64,000 nucleotides of DNA from Pohlia nutans. Taxonomy: Eukaryota; Streptophyta; Bryopsida; Bryales; Mniaceae. Where the stretch lies: positions 15,738,336 through 15,802,335 of the forward strand of contig CM040091.1 of the NCBI GenBank assembly GCA_022496805.1, in the 5' to 3' direction. Below are positions 1 through 12,566 of the stretch, piece after piece. A model generated the notes under the pieces. The model was not told where the DNA came from. It worked only from the letters and a program-made list of their open reading frames with translations, and did no database searches. The position numbers and the translations under genes were made by a program. Within the stretch, counting starts at the first letter, position 1. Each line of letters starts with the position of its first letter.

Positions 1-1917
1 TCTAGAATGCTCTAGTATTTTCAAGAAAGGGGTAATCTACTCTTATCAAGAAAGACCAAGCTCTAGTATTGTCAATGTCACTCTCGTCAAACTGTCAGGG
101 ACACAAGAACTCAAGAACAAGAGAACAAGAGAATAAGAGCAAGAACATGAACAAGGACCCAAGAACAAGAAGTGCAATAGTACACAAGAGTGGTTCTCAA
201 GAAAGTATATTGAACTAATCGATAGTTGAACAAGATACAAGACAAGGCACACTCAAGGGTGCTCCTAAACTTGTGTTGACGAGAGTGAGGAGTCCCTCAT
301 CTCGTCCCCTAGATATACTAGTACTAAGGAAGCTTCTGAAGGGGCTTCCTAGAGACTATGAGAGTCCCCTAGGAAGTATCTAGAAAGATCCTAAAAGTCA
401 AAGGACCTATAGAATTTCTAGAAGTATTCTAGAAGGTTCTATGTCGGTGGCAATACCCATCACAAACTAGTTTGGACAATAACTTATCACTGGACAATAC
501 GGTAATATTCATCACGAACTAGTTTGGACAATAACTTATCTCTGGACAACTACGGCAATACCCATCACGAACTAGTCTTGAACAATAACATATCTCTGGC
601 TTCAAGGCCTAGTCTTTGCAATACCCATCTCAAAGTTCTATGTCCGTGACAATATGGTTCAAAAGGGCATTGACGAATATATCAAATATGGCATACCGTT
701 TGCAAATAATCGAGTTACTCTAACGCATACCAATGTTGTTAATAGTGTCGCAGTGTGGTTCCAATACAAAGGGAAGAAGTTGCTAAGAAATACCCTTCCT
801 GGTGCACTTCTTCAGATGCTCAAGACCCGCACTTATCTTCCGTCTACCTCGTGGATAGTACTAGTACAGTAGGGAGGCATACACAGTAGTATAACTATTA
901 CTCTTTAAAATTACATGATATCTCCAAACACTCTTGAAATGAATGACATATGTCAGATCTTCTTTGAGAATACTACTCCAAACTTGCAGCTTCGAGAGTT
1001 AGGGAGGCAGTAGTTGACCACGGATTTAAACGAAGCACGTAAAGGTATTATGCACGATTACGACATTCACATTGAGCATGAGGTGCTGCAGGTTTTGCAG
1101 AACATTGTTATCACAATTGAGGATAGTCAAGAGGTGCAACAAGAAGCACGGTGTTCTTCTTGAACCGCGAAAAGGCCCCACATACAAGCACTCTCAAAGC
1201 TTGCGCACAGATGAACAGATCAGACATTGGGTTCGCACCAATGTATATTCCCGTTTTTATGTACAATCGTGACTTTGATCATCGCTTTTAGCTTGGAAGT
1301 TTAGAACGCATGTAAAAAAATTTGGAACTCAAATTTTGGAACTCTGTGAACATTTTGTGTCATATTTGGATTTTTTGTCACCCACATATACAAAGCGTTT
1401 GGAATTTTTTAAATTAATATTATTTTTTTCCAATTTTGCCTTAATTTGTGTTTTTGCTGTATGGCACCCCCACAAAGAACTCCATGTGGCACAAAATAAA
1501 ATAAATAATTCAAATGTAAATTTTTCTCTAATTTTTTCTCCAATTTTTTTCCACCTAAGGACATATGTGACACTACGAGGTCAAAAACACTTTAGGATTT
1601 AAAAGCATTTCAAAAATCTTCTTTATTAAAATTCAGAAGTAATTGTGAACCTATAGTCATTAATAAAAGGTTTGCCTTTTTACTGACTATCGCTACACCT
1701 ATTTTTAAGTTTTTGTGCACTTCTACATTATCAATTTTCAATGGTTAAATTCTATTTACAAAATTTGATGACCTAAAAAACATTCTTGCGTCATTAGATG
1801 TACAAAATTTATATCACATTTGATGAACAACAAAGTATCTTCAGTTAATATTTCCTTCAACAAACCATGTTATAATAGAAGTATCTCTATCAGTTACATC
1901 AATATGTGGTTTGATTT
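1..1917. other. Intergenic, no recognised gene
   Basis: Apart from the tandem repeat at 435-645 I see nothing identifiable. Positions 100-180 are a purine-rich run built on an AAGAAC/AAGAG motif. Short open frames at 654-872 and 1072-1272 carry no motif I recognise and have no supporting splice structure. The stretch 280-420 has repeated TCTAGA/CTAGAA and CCTAG motifs, which may be remnants of an old repeat. Confidence 0.5.
435..645. repeat. Imperfect tandem repeat, ~52 bp unit, 3-4 copies
   Basis: The block CAATACCCATCACRAACTAG followed by TTTGGACAATAACTTATC recurs with anchors near 451, 503 and 556, giving a period of 52-53 bp. A degenerate fourth anchor lies at 619. Units differ by scattered substitutions. 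Confidence 0.8.
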
Positions 1918-3567
1918 TTGAATTTCATTTCCCTCCAAGACGAGCAACGGCAAGACCACATGCAGGAAGACAACGACGACCTCAACTTCAAACGTCTTAC
2001 TCAGAAAACCCCCATTTCTCAAACTGATAGTGTGAACGTAGATTTTGAACTACGGAAACCAAAATTTTGGATTGGCTTTAAACACATGGAAATCCTGAGG
2101 CGTGAGAATAGTAAAGACGAAATTTTTATGGATGAATCGTTAGAGGACATGGTAACTAGAGGTATGATCTTTAAGGAAGCCGAAGAAACTTTAAAAGCAA
2201 CTGTGGCATTCCCACGAACGCCATAAGTTCTTTATCCTATGGAAAGGGAGGATGAGATAGTAGGACAACACTACATTCTCACCCAAATTCTCTTTGACAT
2301 ACCGGTAGACCCACTAACGGATTAGCCTTGAACTTTTATGTCGAAATCCACTTTGAAATCCACATAGAAACCCCGCTTCTCCACGATGAAGCTAAAGCCA
2401 AAATCACTAACCGGTAGAGGAAATGAACATTCCCCTTGGCGAAGGCATTATTGACCCTATGGCGGTGCAATGTTATAGTGCCAAAAGGGGGGAGGGGCAA
2501 CGAGGGATTTGGAATGGTGTAGTTAAACTACACCTCCAAAACCATGAAATTGATGGCATTAAGTTGCTTCAAGGCTTCCGTCCCTTTATCCTTCACCATG
2601 ACACACTACATGAGAACTCTCACACACCTTGCCCAAAGAAGTTTTTGGGCAAAGTATGTAAGAGCTTTCGTAGCGTGGCAAGAAACAATAGCATTTCGGT
2701 TGAAATCAAAAGCGATAATCTTAAAACCGCTAGCACCCTCTTTTATGACATCTTCAGGAATAACTTCCTCAAAAGACATGATTTTGAAATCATGAATATC
2801 CAAAAAAACACTATTGAGTGCTATGTTTTTATTGTAGCTCCTACTTCCTATCAAGCGGAGAAGATTAGAAAGCATCATATAGCGGCCAACCACGGAATTA
2901 TTAGGCCACAAAAAAAGGTGTGCAACACACCACATATCACACCCGAGGAGAAGGCCATAAAAATGTTTTGTCTCTTACTCTCTCTTATCTTCCCATTTTG
3001 ATGTTGGTGGTTGATACCACCGAAGCGATCATTAAAATCATAGAGAATAAGAATGTAGCCTCAATATGGTTTCATAGGAAAGTGAGAACTATGCACAATG
3101 GGAGTGCGAATGTGCAATGCACAAATCCCATTGTGTATAGATCTTTCATGAACAAATTGTTTGTCATTGGAGGCAATTATGTAGAGTTCTCTCCGCATAG
3201 AAGAAGCCCAGATGGTGTGCTACCACTAACAAAAGAGAAGGTGCAAAAATGGGGGTTTAACGACATCAAGAAGGCTTTGATCAATACCGTGACCACACTT
3301 GTAACGGCAACGCCGTCCATAACCAAGAAGATGTTATCTCCATCACGAAAAAAAACAACAAATCCATGAGAGAAGAAAACAACAAAATGAGACACGAAAT
3401 TGAATTGTCACTGGAGAAAAAATTGAAAGAAGAACGACTTGCCAATGATGCCAAACATGATGAATTGCACATAAAGATGGATTTGGTTTAAGACACACTC
3501 ATGGTGGCACTCAACGCCCTTCAAGAAATGAAACAAGCAAGACTAGCCCTAAAAAACGTGGAGTAAT
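1918..3567 (+). pseudogene. Decayed protein-coding gene of unknown family
   Basis: I do not recognise this family. Protein-like open stretches lie in succession on the plus strand: 1918-2226 (about 100 codons), roughly 2330-2420 in another frame, 2423-3001 (192 codons), 2960-3369 after a frame change near 2940-3000, and 3350-3490 in a further frame. The last stretch is rich in K, E, R, N and L like a coiled coil. The central piece contains GEGIIDPMAVQCYSAKRGEG and a GIWNGVVKLHLQN motif with normal amino-acid composition, unlike the flanking AT-rich noise. Several stops and frame changes interrupt it, with no clear GT-AG introns to remove them. I infer a broken gene, possibly carried by a transposable element. 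An undetected intron near 2940-3010 is an alternative. Confidence 0.4.
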
Positions 3568-3667
3568 TAAAGACCCTACAGTAAAATACATAGTATTTAC
3601 TAAATACTACAGTAGTATTCTACCATACAGTATAGTATAGTTAGTAGTCTATTAATATTGTACTAGG

Positions 3668-3673
<6 letters not shown>

Positions 3674-3700
<27 letters not shown>
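3674..3700. repeat. (AT)n microsatellite
   Basis: Uninterrupted alternating AT of about 27 bp. It marks the left edge of the A-rich tract that follows. Confidence 0.9.
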
Positions 3701-3703
<3 letters not shown>

Positions 3704-3719
3704 GTATAGTATGCCTCCA

Positions 3720-4780
3720 GAAAGACCAAAAATACAAATACTAATATGGTATCTCTATACAGAGTATGTAAAATACGGTACTTATATACAAAGTATATAC
3801 CTAAAAAATACACCAAAAAGTCTAATACAAAAAGATATATAAATATCAAAAAAAAAATACAAATACACACTAAAACCAATATGTCCAACCAAAAAAATAA
3901 TAATACAAAGGCACTCAAGAAGAACACACCTAAAACCCCTAATAACAATACCGTAGTACCATAGCAGGTTCGTCCTAAAATAATTCTAAAAATAAAAAAC
4001 GTAAAAATTAGAAAATTTTGAAGACAGAAAAACGAAAATAGAATAAATTAGTTTTTGAAATATTTTGTTATTTCTTAGCTATTTAAGGTCATTTATACTG
4101 ATTTTTTTGCTAAAAAATGAAAATTGAGAAATTCAGTTTTCGAGACGCGAACCTTATTTTTTCAAAAAAAATAAATATTCGTTCGTCAGGTGGCGAACGT
4201 GCTATGGTGTTACGGTACTCAAAAACACATAGTATATGCAAGTACTAACACAAAAAAATACACTACAATAAACAATAAAAACAAATACATAAAATACAAA
4301 AAACACACAAGTACAAAACACTTTAAAAATCCCAAAATAAATAATTACAAACAAAACAAAAAATACAACACAAACTCAAAAACACGAAAACACACATACC
4401 AAAAACAACAACAAAACAATATACATCAAAAACCTTTTTACAACCATCTACAACCATATACAAACATACTATAATAAGTCTAAAAAACACACAAAAAACC
4501 CCTAACACGAATAACATATTACATAATGTTAAAAAATACTATATATCTACACCTCAAAATAAAACCAAAAATAATACCCCAAAAAACCCCGAACATGAAA
4601 AGATTTCCAAAATTACATTGTAAATAACAAACAAAGAAACAAGCATCAACTATGGACTCGGCCTACCGGCCTCGTCCATGACAAACAAAAAAAGAAACAA
4701 TTAAAGATAATCCAAAAATCTCCTCTAAAAAGAAACTTTTAAAACCAAATACTACTATTTTGTGGGGACATCGAAACCAA
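3720..4780. other. Strand-skewed A/C-rich tract, no gene
   Basis: The plus strand is very rich in A with C, and nearly free of G over long runs, most extreme at 4230-4600. Open frames here (3746-3964, 4190-4474) are Lys/Asn/Thr-rich by composition alone. I see no splice sites or motifs and do not call a gene. Confidence 0.6.
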
Positions 4781-6633
4781 CCCCAGGCCCATGCCCGACC
4801 TACTTAAAACACATCTACCTACATATAAAAGAAGATCCAAAACATACTTTATATCAAACACAATTAAATTACAACCAGAATACCAACATCTAGCAAAACA
4901 ATTTTCACCCATTCCAAACCTAACACATCCAAATCATGCGGAAGCTAGTAACGACTATCAAAATATATTTTGATATTTGTGGTAAATATGTTTTGATATG
5001 TGTTTCTGCTCCCGTCGATGTTGTCTCGGTTGTTGGACTTTTGGACACTGTTGATGATGTTCTTGGTCTTTTTGTTGTTGTTGTGACTTGCTTCCTTAGC
5101 AGCTTTGGCTTCTAATAGCCTCTTGAGACTGGTTGTGGGTGAGTCTATGTCCATGTTTGTAGCTCTTCATCCGGCCTAACCTTGGTTGACTGTCTTCCTT
5201 CCATGTTGTGGGCTTTGCTTGCTGGGGTCTTGTAAGGAAACAATGGCTTGTACAAGAAAGTGAGTAGCATAAACGAGGGATTAGGGTCTGAGGGCTTACC
5301 TTTCTTTTGGCGATTGACCTAGGCATTGTTGTTAGCGGCTGACTGTTTCTTAAGCTTTAATGAGCTAGCTTGAATTTTCTTGCATTTCCACCCTATCTTG
5401 CAAGCAAACTTGCGATTGCTGGAATAATGCAGGAAAGAGAGGAGGTTAGGGTTTAGAAGGGCGGGGTAGTCTGCTTGTAAGCTTGGATGTTGTTGATGGT
5501 CTGATACCGTTGATGTTGTTGTAGGATTGCTGCGATTTTGGTGTAGTTGCGACAGAGTCTTGGCGTAATACTGCGCGGGCGGTACGCTTGGGCTTGTTGT
5601 ATTTACAACAGTTGTTGGCTTCCGACATCTATGGCCTTGGTACGTGCTTTGCCTGCGGGGCTTGATTTGCATACCTGTGTTCGTCGACCAGGGCTTGTCA
5701 CAAGAATTGTGGCTGTTGGTTGCACGCCGTGGGATCTCTGCTATCACAAACTGGTGCTTGTAGATGGCTACAATGCTGCTCTTAATCTTGCGTTGCTCAC
5801 AGGGGCAAAGGGCTATGTTTCTGATACGAAAAAATAAACATAGGGTTTTAGTAGTAATGATAATGTTATTATCATAGCAAAAATGCACAGATCCGTAAAG
5901 CAAAATAGATAGGGAAGAGGGTGGTGAAGACACAGTATTTGTAATGTGGAAGTGCCGAGGGAAGTGCGGGGGTTGTCATTTGGGTATGCTCTCTCCTTCT
6001 GGCTGATAGATGGAATGTTCTGTTGCAGTGGGGCTTGCATGCTAGAGATCTCGACTCTGGTTGCTAAGGTCTTGGATGCGTACCCTGCATTGGACTTCCT
6101 ATTGCTGTTAGGACGATAAAAAAACACATATCTAGTTTTTAAAATCAAAAGGGGAAGGGTGGGTAAGGGCGCAACATTTGATGTACGACATTGCGATGGC
6201 CGCCTCACGGGGATGATCGTTTCTTCAATCTTGTGGTGATGTGCTCAGCTTCAGCAATGCTCGGTTGCAAGTGTGCACATTGTAAGCTTCCAGGGGTAGA
6301 TCAGGGAATACGAGGCATAGACTACTACTGAAATAAACTCCAGAGCCCAACACTCGTGGTTGTAGTAGCTAAACAACAGGTCCAAGGTCCTTGGGAGAGG
6401 CGGTACTATCACACAATAGCTGCAGATCTAATCCCAATACAAATAAGCTAAACTGCCTACACCATACAACGAGATGCGTGGGTTCTGCGTAGCCCAGCCT
6501 ACCAGCAATCTACATTTCCATATATCTTAACCTCAAAAGAACCATCTTAATCCCAAAAGAACCATGTTCATTCCTAAAAATTTATCACTTCATGTGATCT
6601 TTTCAAGAATGCAATTGTATCTCTCAAATAGTG
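4781..6633. other. Intergenic with unrecognised open frames
   Basis: From about 5000 the composition changes abruptly to GC-richer, with T/G-rich GTTGTTG runs. Frames such as 5319-5933 (minus, 204 codons) and 5547-5837 (plus) overlap each other, show no domain and have no convincing start context. This may be a decayed gene or repeat, and I cannot assign it. After 6240 I see nothing specific. Confidence 0.4.
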
Positions 6634-6866
6634 TTAACCTCTAAATGTCTGAACGTGCCTTTGCGGCCAATAGAATACGGTGTATTTTGGTTGTATTTGG
6701 AATGGATTCACACTTAAAATGGGTCTCAATTCAAAAGAAAAGTTGGAATTTAGATCAATGCAGTTTTAGTTAGTTATTGAGATCCCAATTTAGATTTCTT
6801 TGTTGGTAGCAAATCCCAATCATACGACATCGTATGTTCTATTCCCTTCGGACATTTGGAGGTTAA
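6634..6866. mobile_element. TTAA-flanked MITE (family T), 233 bp
   Basis: It begins TTAACCTCTAAATGTC and ends GACATTTGGAGGTTAA, so the ends are inverted repeats bordered by TTAA. The interior is homologous, in inverted orientation, to the element at 38381-38612. Both contain a GGAATGGAT segment and a TTGAGATC segment, and both are almost exactly the same length. Confidence 0.8.
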
Positions 6867-7127
6867 TGTAGAAAACTTCACGGTTGAAACTCAAAGAGCA
6901 TTTTGTAGTGAAACTGTATATCAATTTTCATGACAATCTACAGTATATATTCAATGATTATAAGGTTTGATCATGAGTTGTTTTTATTTATTTTTTGAGC
7001 AAAATTGTCATATCAGTCACTGCAAAAATTCTCATAAATTCTAAAACCATGACGAGCGTTTGAAATTTTAGAGCATACAAAGATGTATTGTATTTAATTG
7101 CTCGCTAAAAATGGTGTTTACTAAGAT

Positions 7128-7243
7128 AGATAGATAGAAACTCCGGTCCCTTTTCGGGGCTGGCGTGAATGAAGTGTCCGTTCGTAATGCCAATGATCCG
7201 ATGCCCACCGGACAAGGGGAAATTGGGACAATACTACTCTCCC
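7128..7243 (-). mobile_element. SINE-like repeat copy S1
   Basis: It reads GATAGATAGATAGAAACTCC and then conserved GTGTCCGTTCGTAATG and CCCACCGGACAAGG blocks, ending in ACTACTCTCCCC. On the minus strand this is a 5' GGGGAGAG end and a 3' TATC-repeat tail. It is one of six copies (see 32646-32755) and seems nearly full length. Confidence 0.75.
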
Positions 7244-9149
7244 CTTTCGAGGATGGACACTATAATGACACACTAAGCTACTACCTAGCTAGCCACTAAT
7301 GCGTTGAAGATACCGGACATGGTATCCCCCCAAAGGGCTTTGAGGTACCCATACAACAAGGTCCAAGGACCCCCCACCATAGTTAGGTGGACTATGGTGG
7401 TGAGGTGTTTACTAACTAGATACAACAACAATGATTGATTCCAAAAGATTTATGTTTGGGTGGAGCAACTTGTTGGTGACTTGCTAAGTGGGTGTTTGTG
7501 GTAATTGTTAAATTGTATAAATGTGTAAAGATTTCAAAAAGATGTTTGGAATATTCCAAAATAATTCAAAATCATATAAAATATGTAGAAAATATTCCAA
7601 AATTTTCAAAATATTCCATTTATATATATATATATATATAAACATTTTCCATAATTATTATATAGTGTTAATGATGCAATCATGAAAAATGTTTTTAAAT
7701 ATTGTACACTCTTTTTTTTGGAAAAATATGACGCCCTAGTGTGAAAATGCCTTTTGGGTATCAAGTTCCCTAACTACCATGTCCCAAGTTCTCTTGCGTT
7801 GACGTTTTAGTTTTTTTCTGGTGGATTGATCAACTTAATTCCACATCTTGGATGATTTTGTGTCCTAGTAACCGACATTTACAATTCATAAGCTAATATT
7901 GAGTCAAAATTATGGAATCCAGATATGTTGTTAAAGTAATAAAATTATTCTTGAACACAATGTCTCCTCCTAGTCTTTAGGGGTTAAAACCAACATGTCC
8001 ATGGTTTACTTATGAGTTTTGTCCTCTTTTTTCATCTTTCCCATTTTTTCCTTTCTATAGACAATTTTATAATAATCGTTCACTAAAATCAAAACATCTT
8101 TATAATTACGTTTCTCTACTAAATAGGGTATATATAAAATAAAGAAACATAATCAATTGTCAATTGTTTATAATCCATAATTTATTCTTTTGTAACTAAA
8201 AACAAAACTTTGTCTTGAGGGTATTTCATGCTCTACTACACTACTTAAGGGTTTTTGGAGTTTAAAGTTATGGGATTTTGGGTTAGGGTTCAAGAATCTT
8301 GGGTGAGTACATTCAAGGCATTTTCTACTAATTCTAATCTACATTAGTATTAATGCAAATTCATATATCCACAACAAAAATATCCCAAAAGAGGAGTTTA
8401 GCAAGTATTTTTAAGCAATATATCAGCCTCAATTATATTGCAAAACGTTTTTGCAAATCAAATTAGGAACTCGATTAGGCCTTTATAATCATAAATTGTC
8501 TTCCCCCCAAAAAATTTTAAAGTCCAAGTTCCTCTGATCGCACTCATTTGAGGATCATGTCTTTCTGATCACATATCACCACCTTCTCCTCCCCACACTG
8601 CTTTTGCTTCCCATATTCCTCTAAAACTATGAATTTCATTTATAGAATATTATATATTTGAACCTAATTTTATGTGAAATTCAAAACTCCATTTTTTACC
8701 CTCAGTTTCAAACAATTATAGATACAATTTTTTTTTGCTTATGGTATACTAAACTTTTCATCAGAATGAATGCAAATTATTTTTAGGATCACGTGAAAAA
8801 AGAATCATGAATTTTGAGGTCTTATTGACTAAGATACCGATGTATGAAGTTATCAATCCTAAACTACTCAATTTTCAAGTACGTTTTATAATTTTTTATC
8901 ATTTTATCTTCAAATGTCTCAAAATTTATCTTTTCTCAATAGTAAACTCAAATACATACCCAATGCTTTTGGATTTTGACCATTTTGGTGCACGAGACTC
9001 CATTTTGAAAATCATTGCATTTTTTCTTCAGCCTATAGTACGTATCTTTGTTGATACTACTAAATTCAAAACATACTTTATATCCAAAAAAATACCCAAC
9101 TATCAGTGCATTGTTACTTTTATTGTGTTTCTGTTACTATAGTGTTCAT
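7244..9149. other. Intergenic, nothing identified
   Basis: AT-rich DNA with an (AT)n run at 7619-7640 and a poly-T at about 8729. The 8807-9142 open frame on the plus strand is hydrophobic by AT composition and has no recognisable homology. I see no promoter or gene I can support. Confidence 0.6.
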
Positions 9150-9575
9150 TCCCAGGAGGGAAGAGTAGTTTTGTTCCAATGGCCCTTTGTCCGGTGGGCA
9201 CTGAAGGCCCATTCATATATAGCAGCGCTTCAGCATCCATGCGTGCGTCATGTAACTTTGAGGGAATCTGTTGGGAACCAAAAAATATAAAATATGAAAT
9301 GAAAAATCACTCGAATGCATGATAAGAAGGAACGCAACGCAAAAAGGAGATGGCTCAACTTGCAGTAGTGTAACGTAGTTGCAGCAAGAAAAGACAAGGC
9401 TTTCAATATTTTTTTGTTTTTGGGTTTTTACCTTTCTCCATTTCGAGAATGCAAATGCAAGTGCGGCAGGAGCTTGGTGTGAATGGGCCATGAGTCATTG
9501 ACATTACGAACGGACACTTTATTCACGCCGGCCTTCGAAAGAGGACCAGAGTTTCTATCTATCTCGAAGGGTACT
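9150..9575 (+). mobile_element. SINE-like repeat copy S2, split by an insertion
   Basis: The 5' half (GTTCCAATGGCCCTTTGTCC, about 9150-9204) and the 3' half (GTCATTGACATTACGAACGG through CTATCTATC, about 9491-9575) are separated by 286 bp. The two halves join cleanly when aligned to the copy at 32646-32755. The repeat lies about 400 bp upstream of the MOB1 start. Confidence 0.75.
9205..9490. mobile_element. 286-bp insertion inside SINE-like copy S2
   Basis: The insert is bounded by AGGCCCATTCA and TGAATGGGCCA, an 11-bp terminal inverted repeat with one mismatch. It is flanked by TGA on both sides (9202-9204, 9491-9493), a likely 3-bp target duplication. Uninterrupted copies elsewhere show the empty site. 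A 3-bp duplication is typical of CACTA and PIF/Harbinger elements, but the ends match neither canonical terminus, so the superfamily is undetermined. Confidence 0.65.
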
Positions 9576-9975
9576 ATTGAAGAGTACTGTACAGTACGTA
9601 CGACCGTAGACGTACAATACAATACACGTATGTATACTATACGTAGAGAAACCCCAGCCAGCCAGCCGCTTGGAATTGAACGGAGCATGCTCTGCACTCA
9701 TCATTCTCGTGAATCTCGTCGCCCCAATCTCTGCGAGCCCACCTTCACAATTTTTTGCTTTTCACCTTCATCGAGATTCTCCCTGAAACAGTGGGCCATC
9801 CAGGAAGAAGCAAGCGGAAGCAGCGACGAAGAAGGCCGACCCCGACGTTTTTGTCTTCGTTGAGATACCCAGTCGATCGCCGGATTTCATTATTGTTCTG
9901 CTCTCACAGTTTGCTGTTTCGATCCAAGCCCAGCTTCTTCTTCGTAGAGCGAGAACGACGGAATCGCTGCGAGCC

Positions 9976-12068
9976 ATGAGTCTCTTCGGGTTGGGGAGGT
10001 CCGATTCATTCTTTCCTTTTCTTCGTTTTGTGGCTCTTTCGCCAATTTAGGGTTTGATCGTGATCGTCGTGTTGTTGCAGGAATCAACGCACTTTCCGCC
10101 CGAAGAAAAGTACTCCTTCCGGGAGCAAGGTACAACAACACTCTCAACCTCTTTTTATTTTTCTGATTTGTTATTAAGATTAACGAGGTTTGAGTGTATG
10201 TATGTATGTATGACGTTTTTTAGGGTCTTGAAATGGTGACTGTTTTGTTGATTGTTGTTGCAGGGGGCGGCTCTTCGTAAGCACATCGATGCTACTCTCG
10301 GAAGCGGAAACCTCAGGGAGGCTGTCCGCCTCCCTCCTGGTGAAGATCTTTACGAGTGGTTGGCAGTCAACAGTAAGCCCTAATTGTGACGAAAATGCCA
10401 GTTCTAAATGTTTTGCAGGAGAAAAAAAAAAATGCAAAAAAAAGAAAAGAGAAGAGTTCTACGAGTTTTGTTGAATTTGTCAATTTTCTTTCTCCGAAAG
10501 TTAACCCCTAAAGAGTAATGATCACGTTGACTGATTCTATTGTAAAAAATAGAGTTGAAACTGTCCGAGTTTTGTAAATTTTCTTTCTCCTAAAGTTCAC
10601 TCTGAGGAATTTTTAGTCTGAAAATGAGCATTATATTGTAAATAGTGTAGTTGAGATGGGGTTACATTTGAACATTGCGTTTGTTGTAGAAGGAAAATTG
10701 GACACTCAGTAAGTCTTTATAAGAATATGACGGCCTCTTGGTCCTTTAGGGGTTAAGGCTGCCTTGTTGCGTTATCATTTCTTTTGTTTCTTACTGTGTT
10801 TTGGAACGTGGTTTGGGGCAGCTGTGGATTTTTTCAACCAGGTGAATCTGCTCTATGGAACGTTGACAGAGTTTTGCACTCCGGAGAATTGCCCTACTAT
10901 GTCAGCAGGACCCAAGTATGTACTCTATTTTGCCCTTTTTTGAAGTGTATAAGTAGATCACATGTGGCTTTGACTCTAAGATGGTCATGACATATTTCCC
11001 TTTCTTCTTCCATTATAATGTGTATGGTTTATAAGATGCAATAATGTGGTTGTGGCACAGGTATGAGTATCGGTGGGCTGATGGGGTCACAATAAAGAAG
11101 CCTCTGGAAGTTTCAGCTCCCAAGTATGTGGAATATCTGATGGATTGGATTGAAGGACAGCTTGATGACGAAGCCATATTTCCCCAGAAAATAGGTCTGT
11201 TTCACCTTTTCAAATATCAGTGATGCATTTTTCTTCAGGATGCATTGACCCAGGGCTCTAATGTATATGCACTAAGCTTACTGACTTTTCCATGAATGCA
11301 AGTTGCTCATTTGTTCAGAATATGTGGCCTCGTATTAGAAAATCAAACCTTTTTGCATAGAAGCTGCTAGTTTCTGGGATTGTAAATTCGTGAATTTGGA
11401 TTGTTTTTCTGATATATCACGTTTGGTTTGGCACTACAGGGGCTCCCTTCCCTGTGAACTTCAGGGACGTTGTGAAGACTATTTTCAAGAGGCTGTTCCG
11501 GGTGTATGCACATATATATCACTCTCACTTTCAGAAGATTGTCAGTCTCAAGGAGGAGGCCCATCTAAACACCTGCTTCAAGCACTTCATCCTTTTCATC
11601 CATGTACTTCACGTTCGCTTGTTTCGTTTCTTGAGATTGATGCATTATTGAGAAGTATGATGTTGCATTGTGAAACAAGTTTTTCTCTAACGCCTAAGCG
11701 TCTAAAACAAGATGCCCAATATGGCCATCTGCATCACTGAACTTTGCAATGGTGGCATTTTCTCATTTTAACTCGGTTTTCTGATTGCAATACATCATTT
11801 TAAAGCTCTTGTTCTATACTACAAGATCTTGTGTCAAACTGAGGTCATTTTCACACAAACAGATGATTTGCAGCAGGGGGTCCAATTTTCCTACACTAAA
11901 GAAAATACACAGTGGACGCTTAGGGGTTCATTATCGAATTTTGTTTCTTGCACTGTGGTCATCGACTGACTGAACTTTTTTTCTGCGCTGTAGGAGTTCT
12001 CTTTGATCGACAAGAAGGAGCTTGCACCACTTCAGGAGCTGATTGAATCAATTTTCGTACCCTACTAA
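9976..12068 (+). CDS. MOB1: MOB kinase activator 1 (MOB1), 7 exons
   Basis: MOB1 binds and activates NDR/LATS-type AGC kinases in the Hippo/mitotic-exit pathway, controlling cytokinesis and growth in the cytoplasm and at the division plane. Exons: 9976-9998, 10081-10129, 10264-10372, 10822-10915, 11061-11194, 11440-11603 and 11994-12068. All introns are GT-AG, and the joined frame is 648 nt or 215 aa, the usual MOB1 length. The protein starts [17 protein letters not shown]. The zinc ligands of the family are present: Cys79 and Cys84 in EFCTPENC, and His161 and His166 in VYAHIYHSH. It ends [12 protein letters not shown] as in other MOB1 proteins. Start choice: first ATG giving the conserved MSLFG N terminus. 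Intron 3 carries a TTAA MITE. The gene looks functional, and family identity is near certain. Confidence 0.97.
10501..10756. mobile_element. TTAA-flanked MITE in MOB1 intron 3
   Basis: It runs from TTAACCCCTAAAGAG to GGTCCTTTAGGGGTTAA, 256 bp with no coding capacity. It makes up more than half of intron 3 (10373-10821) and leaves the splice sites intact. The termini match the CCCCTAAAGG subfamily at 16947-17539, 40448 and 51648-51821. Confidence 0.85.
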
Positions 12069-12343
12069 CCACGTCATTCTGTGTCGTGTCGCCATGTCTT
12101 CGCCTAGTTGGGAATGACGCTCTATAGGTAAGATCTGGTAACTGCATAGCCTAGTGTTTGACCAATAGAAGGTGGTGTTGGCAACGTGGAGCATGGATAT
12201 AGAGATAGTATCTACCTACCTACCTACCATGACTGGAACGATTTTCAATTGCTGGTATCTGGTTTAGAAAGAGACTACTATGGTTGCCATGTTTATGGCC
12301 TTCTCGTGCGTTGGTGGTTAGTGGTATTGGTGGCACGACGCGT

Positions 12344-12349
12344 AATAAA
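12344..12349 (+). terminator. Candidate poly(A) signal for MOB1
   Basis: AATAAA 276 nt past the MOB1 stop, in otherwise non-coding sequence. Plant poly(A) signals are loose, so this is only a candidate. Confidence 0.35.
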
Positions 12350-12566
12350 AGTCCACCAAAACAAGTTTTATGTAGATATTGGATGTACATCCATCGCTTC
12401 TTTGTTCAGCTCAGGAATCTCCTCAATACCTGATTCTGAGATCAATACAACGGAATTATAAAAGCGTGCCTTTCTCCCTCCCTTAAGACTTTAGTGCTTC
12501 ATTCGTCACTGGTCCTATGGGAGTTCGTTTTGTCGTGTTCAGTGTCATTCGAGATAATGGTGGGTG

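Noticed and set aside
435..645. Short tandem repeat as a CRISPR array
   Set aside because: Units are contiguous with no unique spacers and the genome is a plant nucleus.
5319..5933. 204-codon minus-strand frame
   Set aside because: No recognisable domain, overlaps a plus-strand frame of similar length, no supporting start or splice signals.
8807..9142. 111-codon hydrophobic frame
   Set aside because: Composition follows the AT-rich DNA; no motif, no neighbouring exons.
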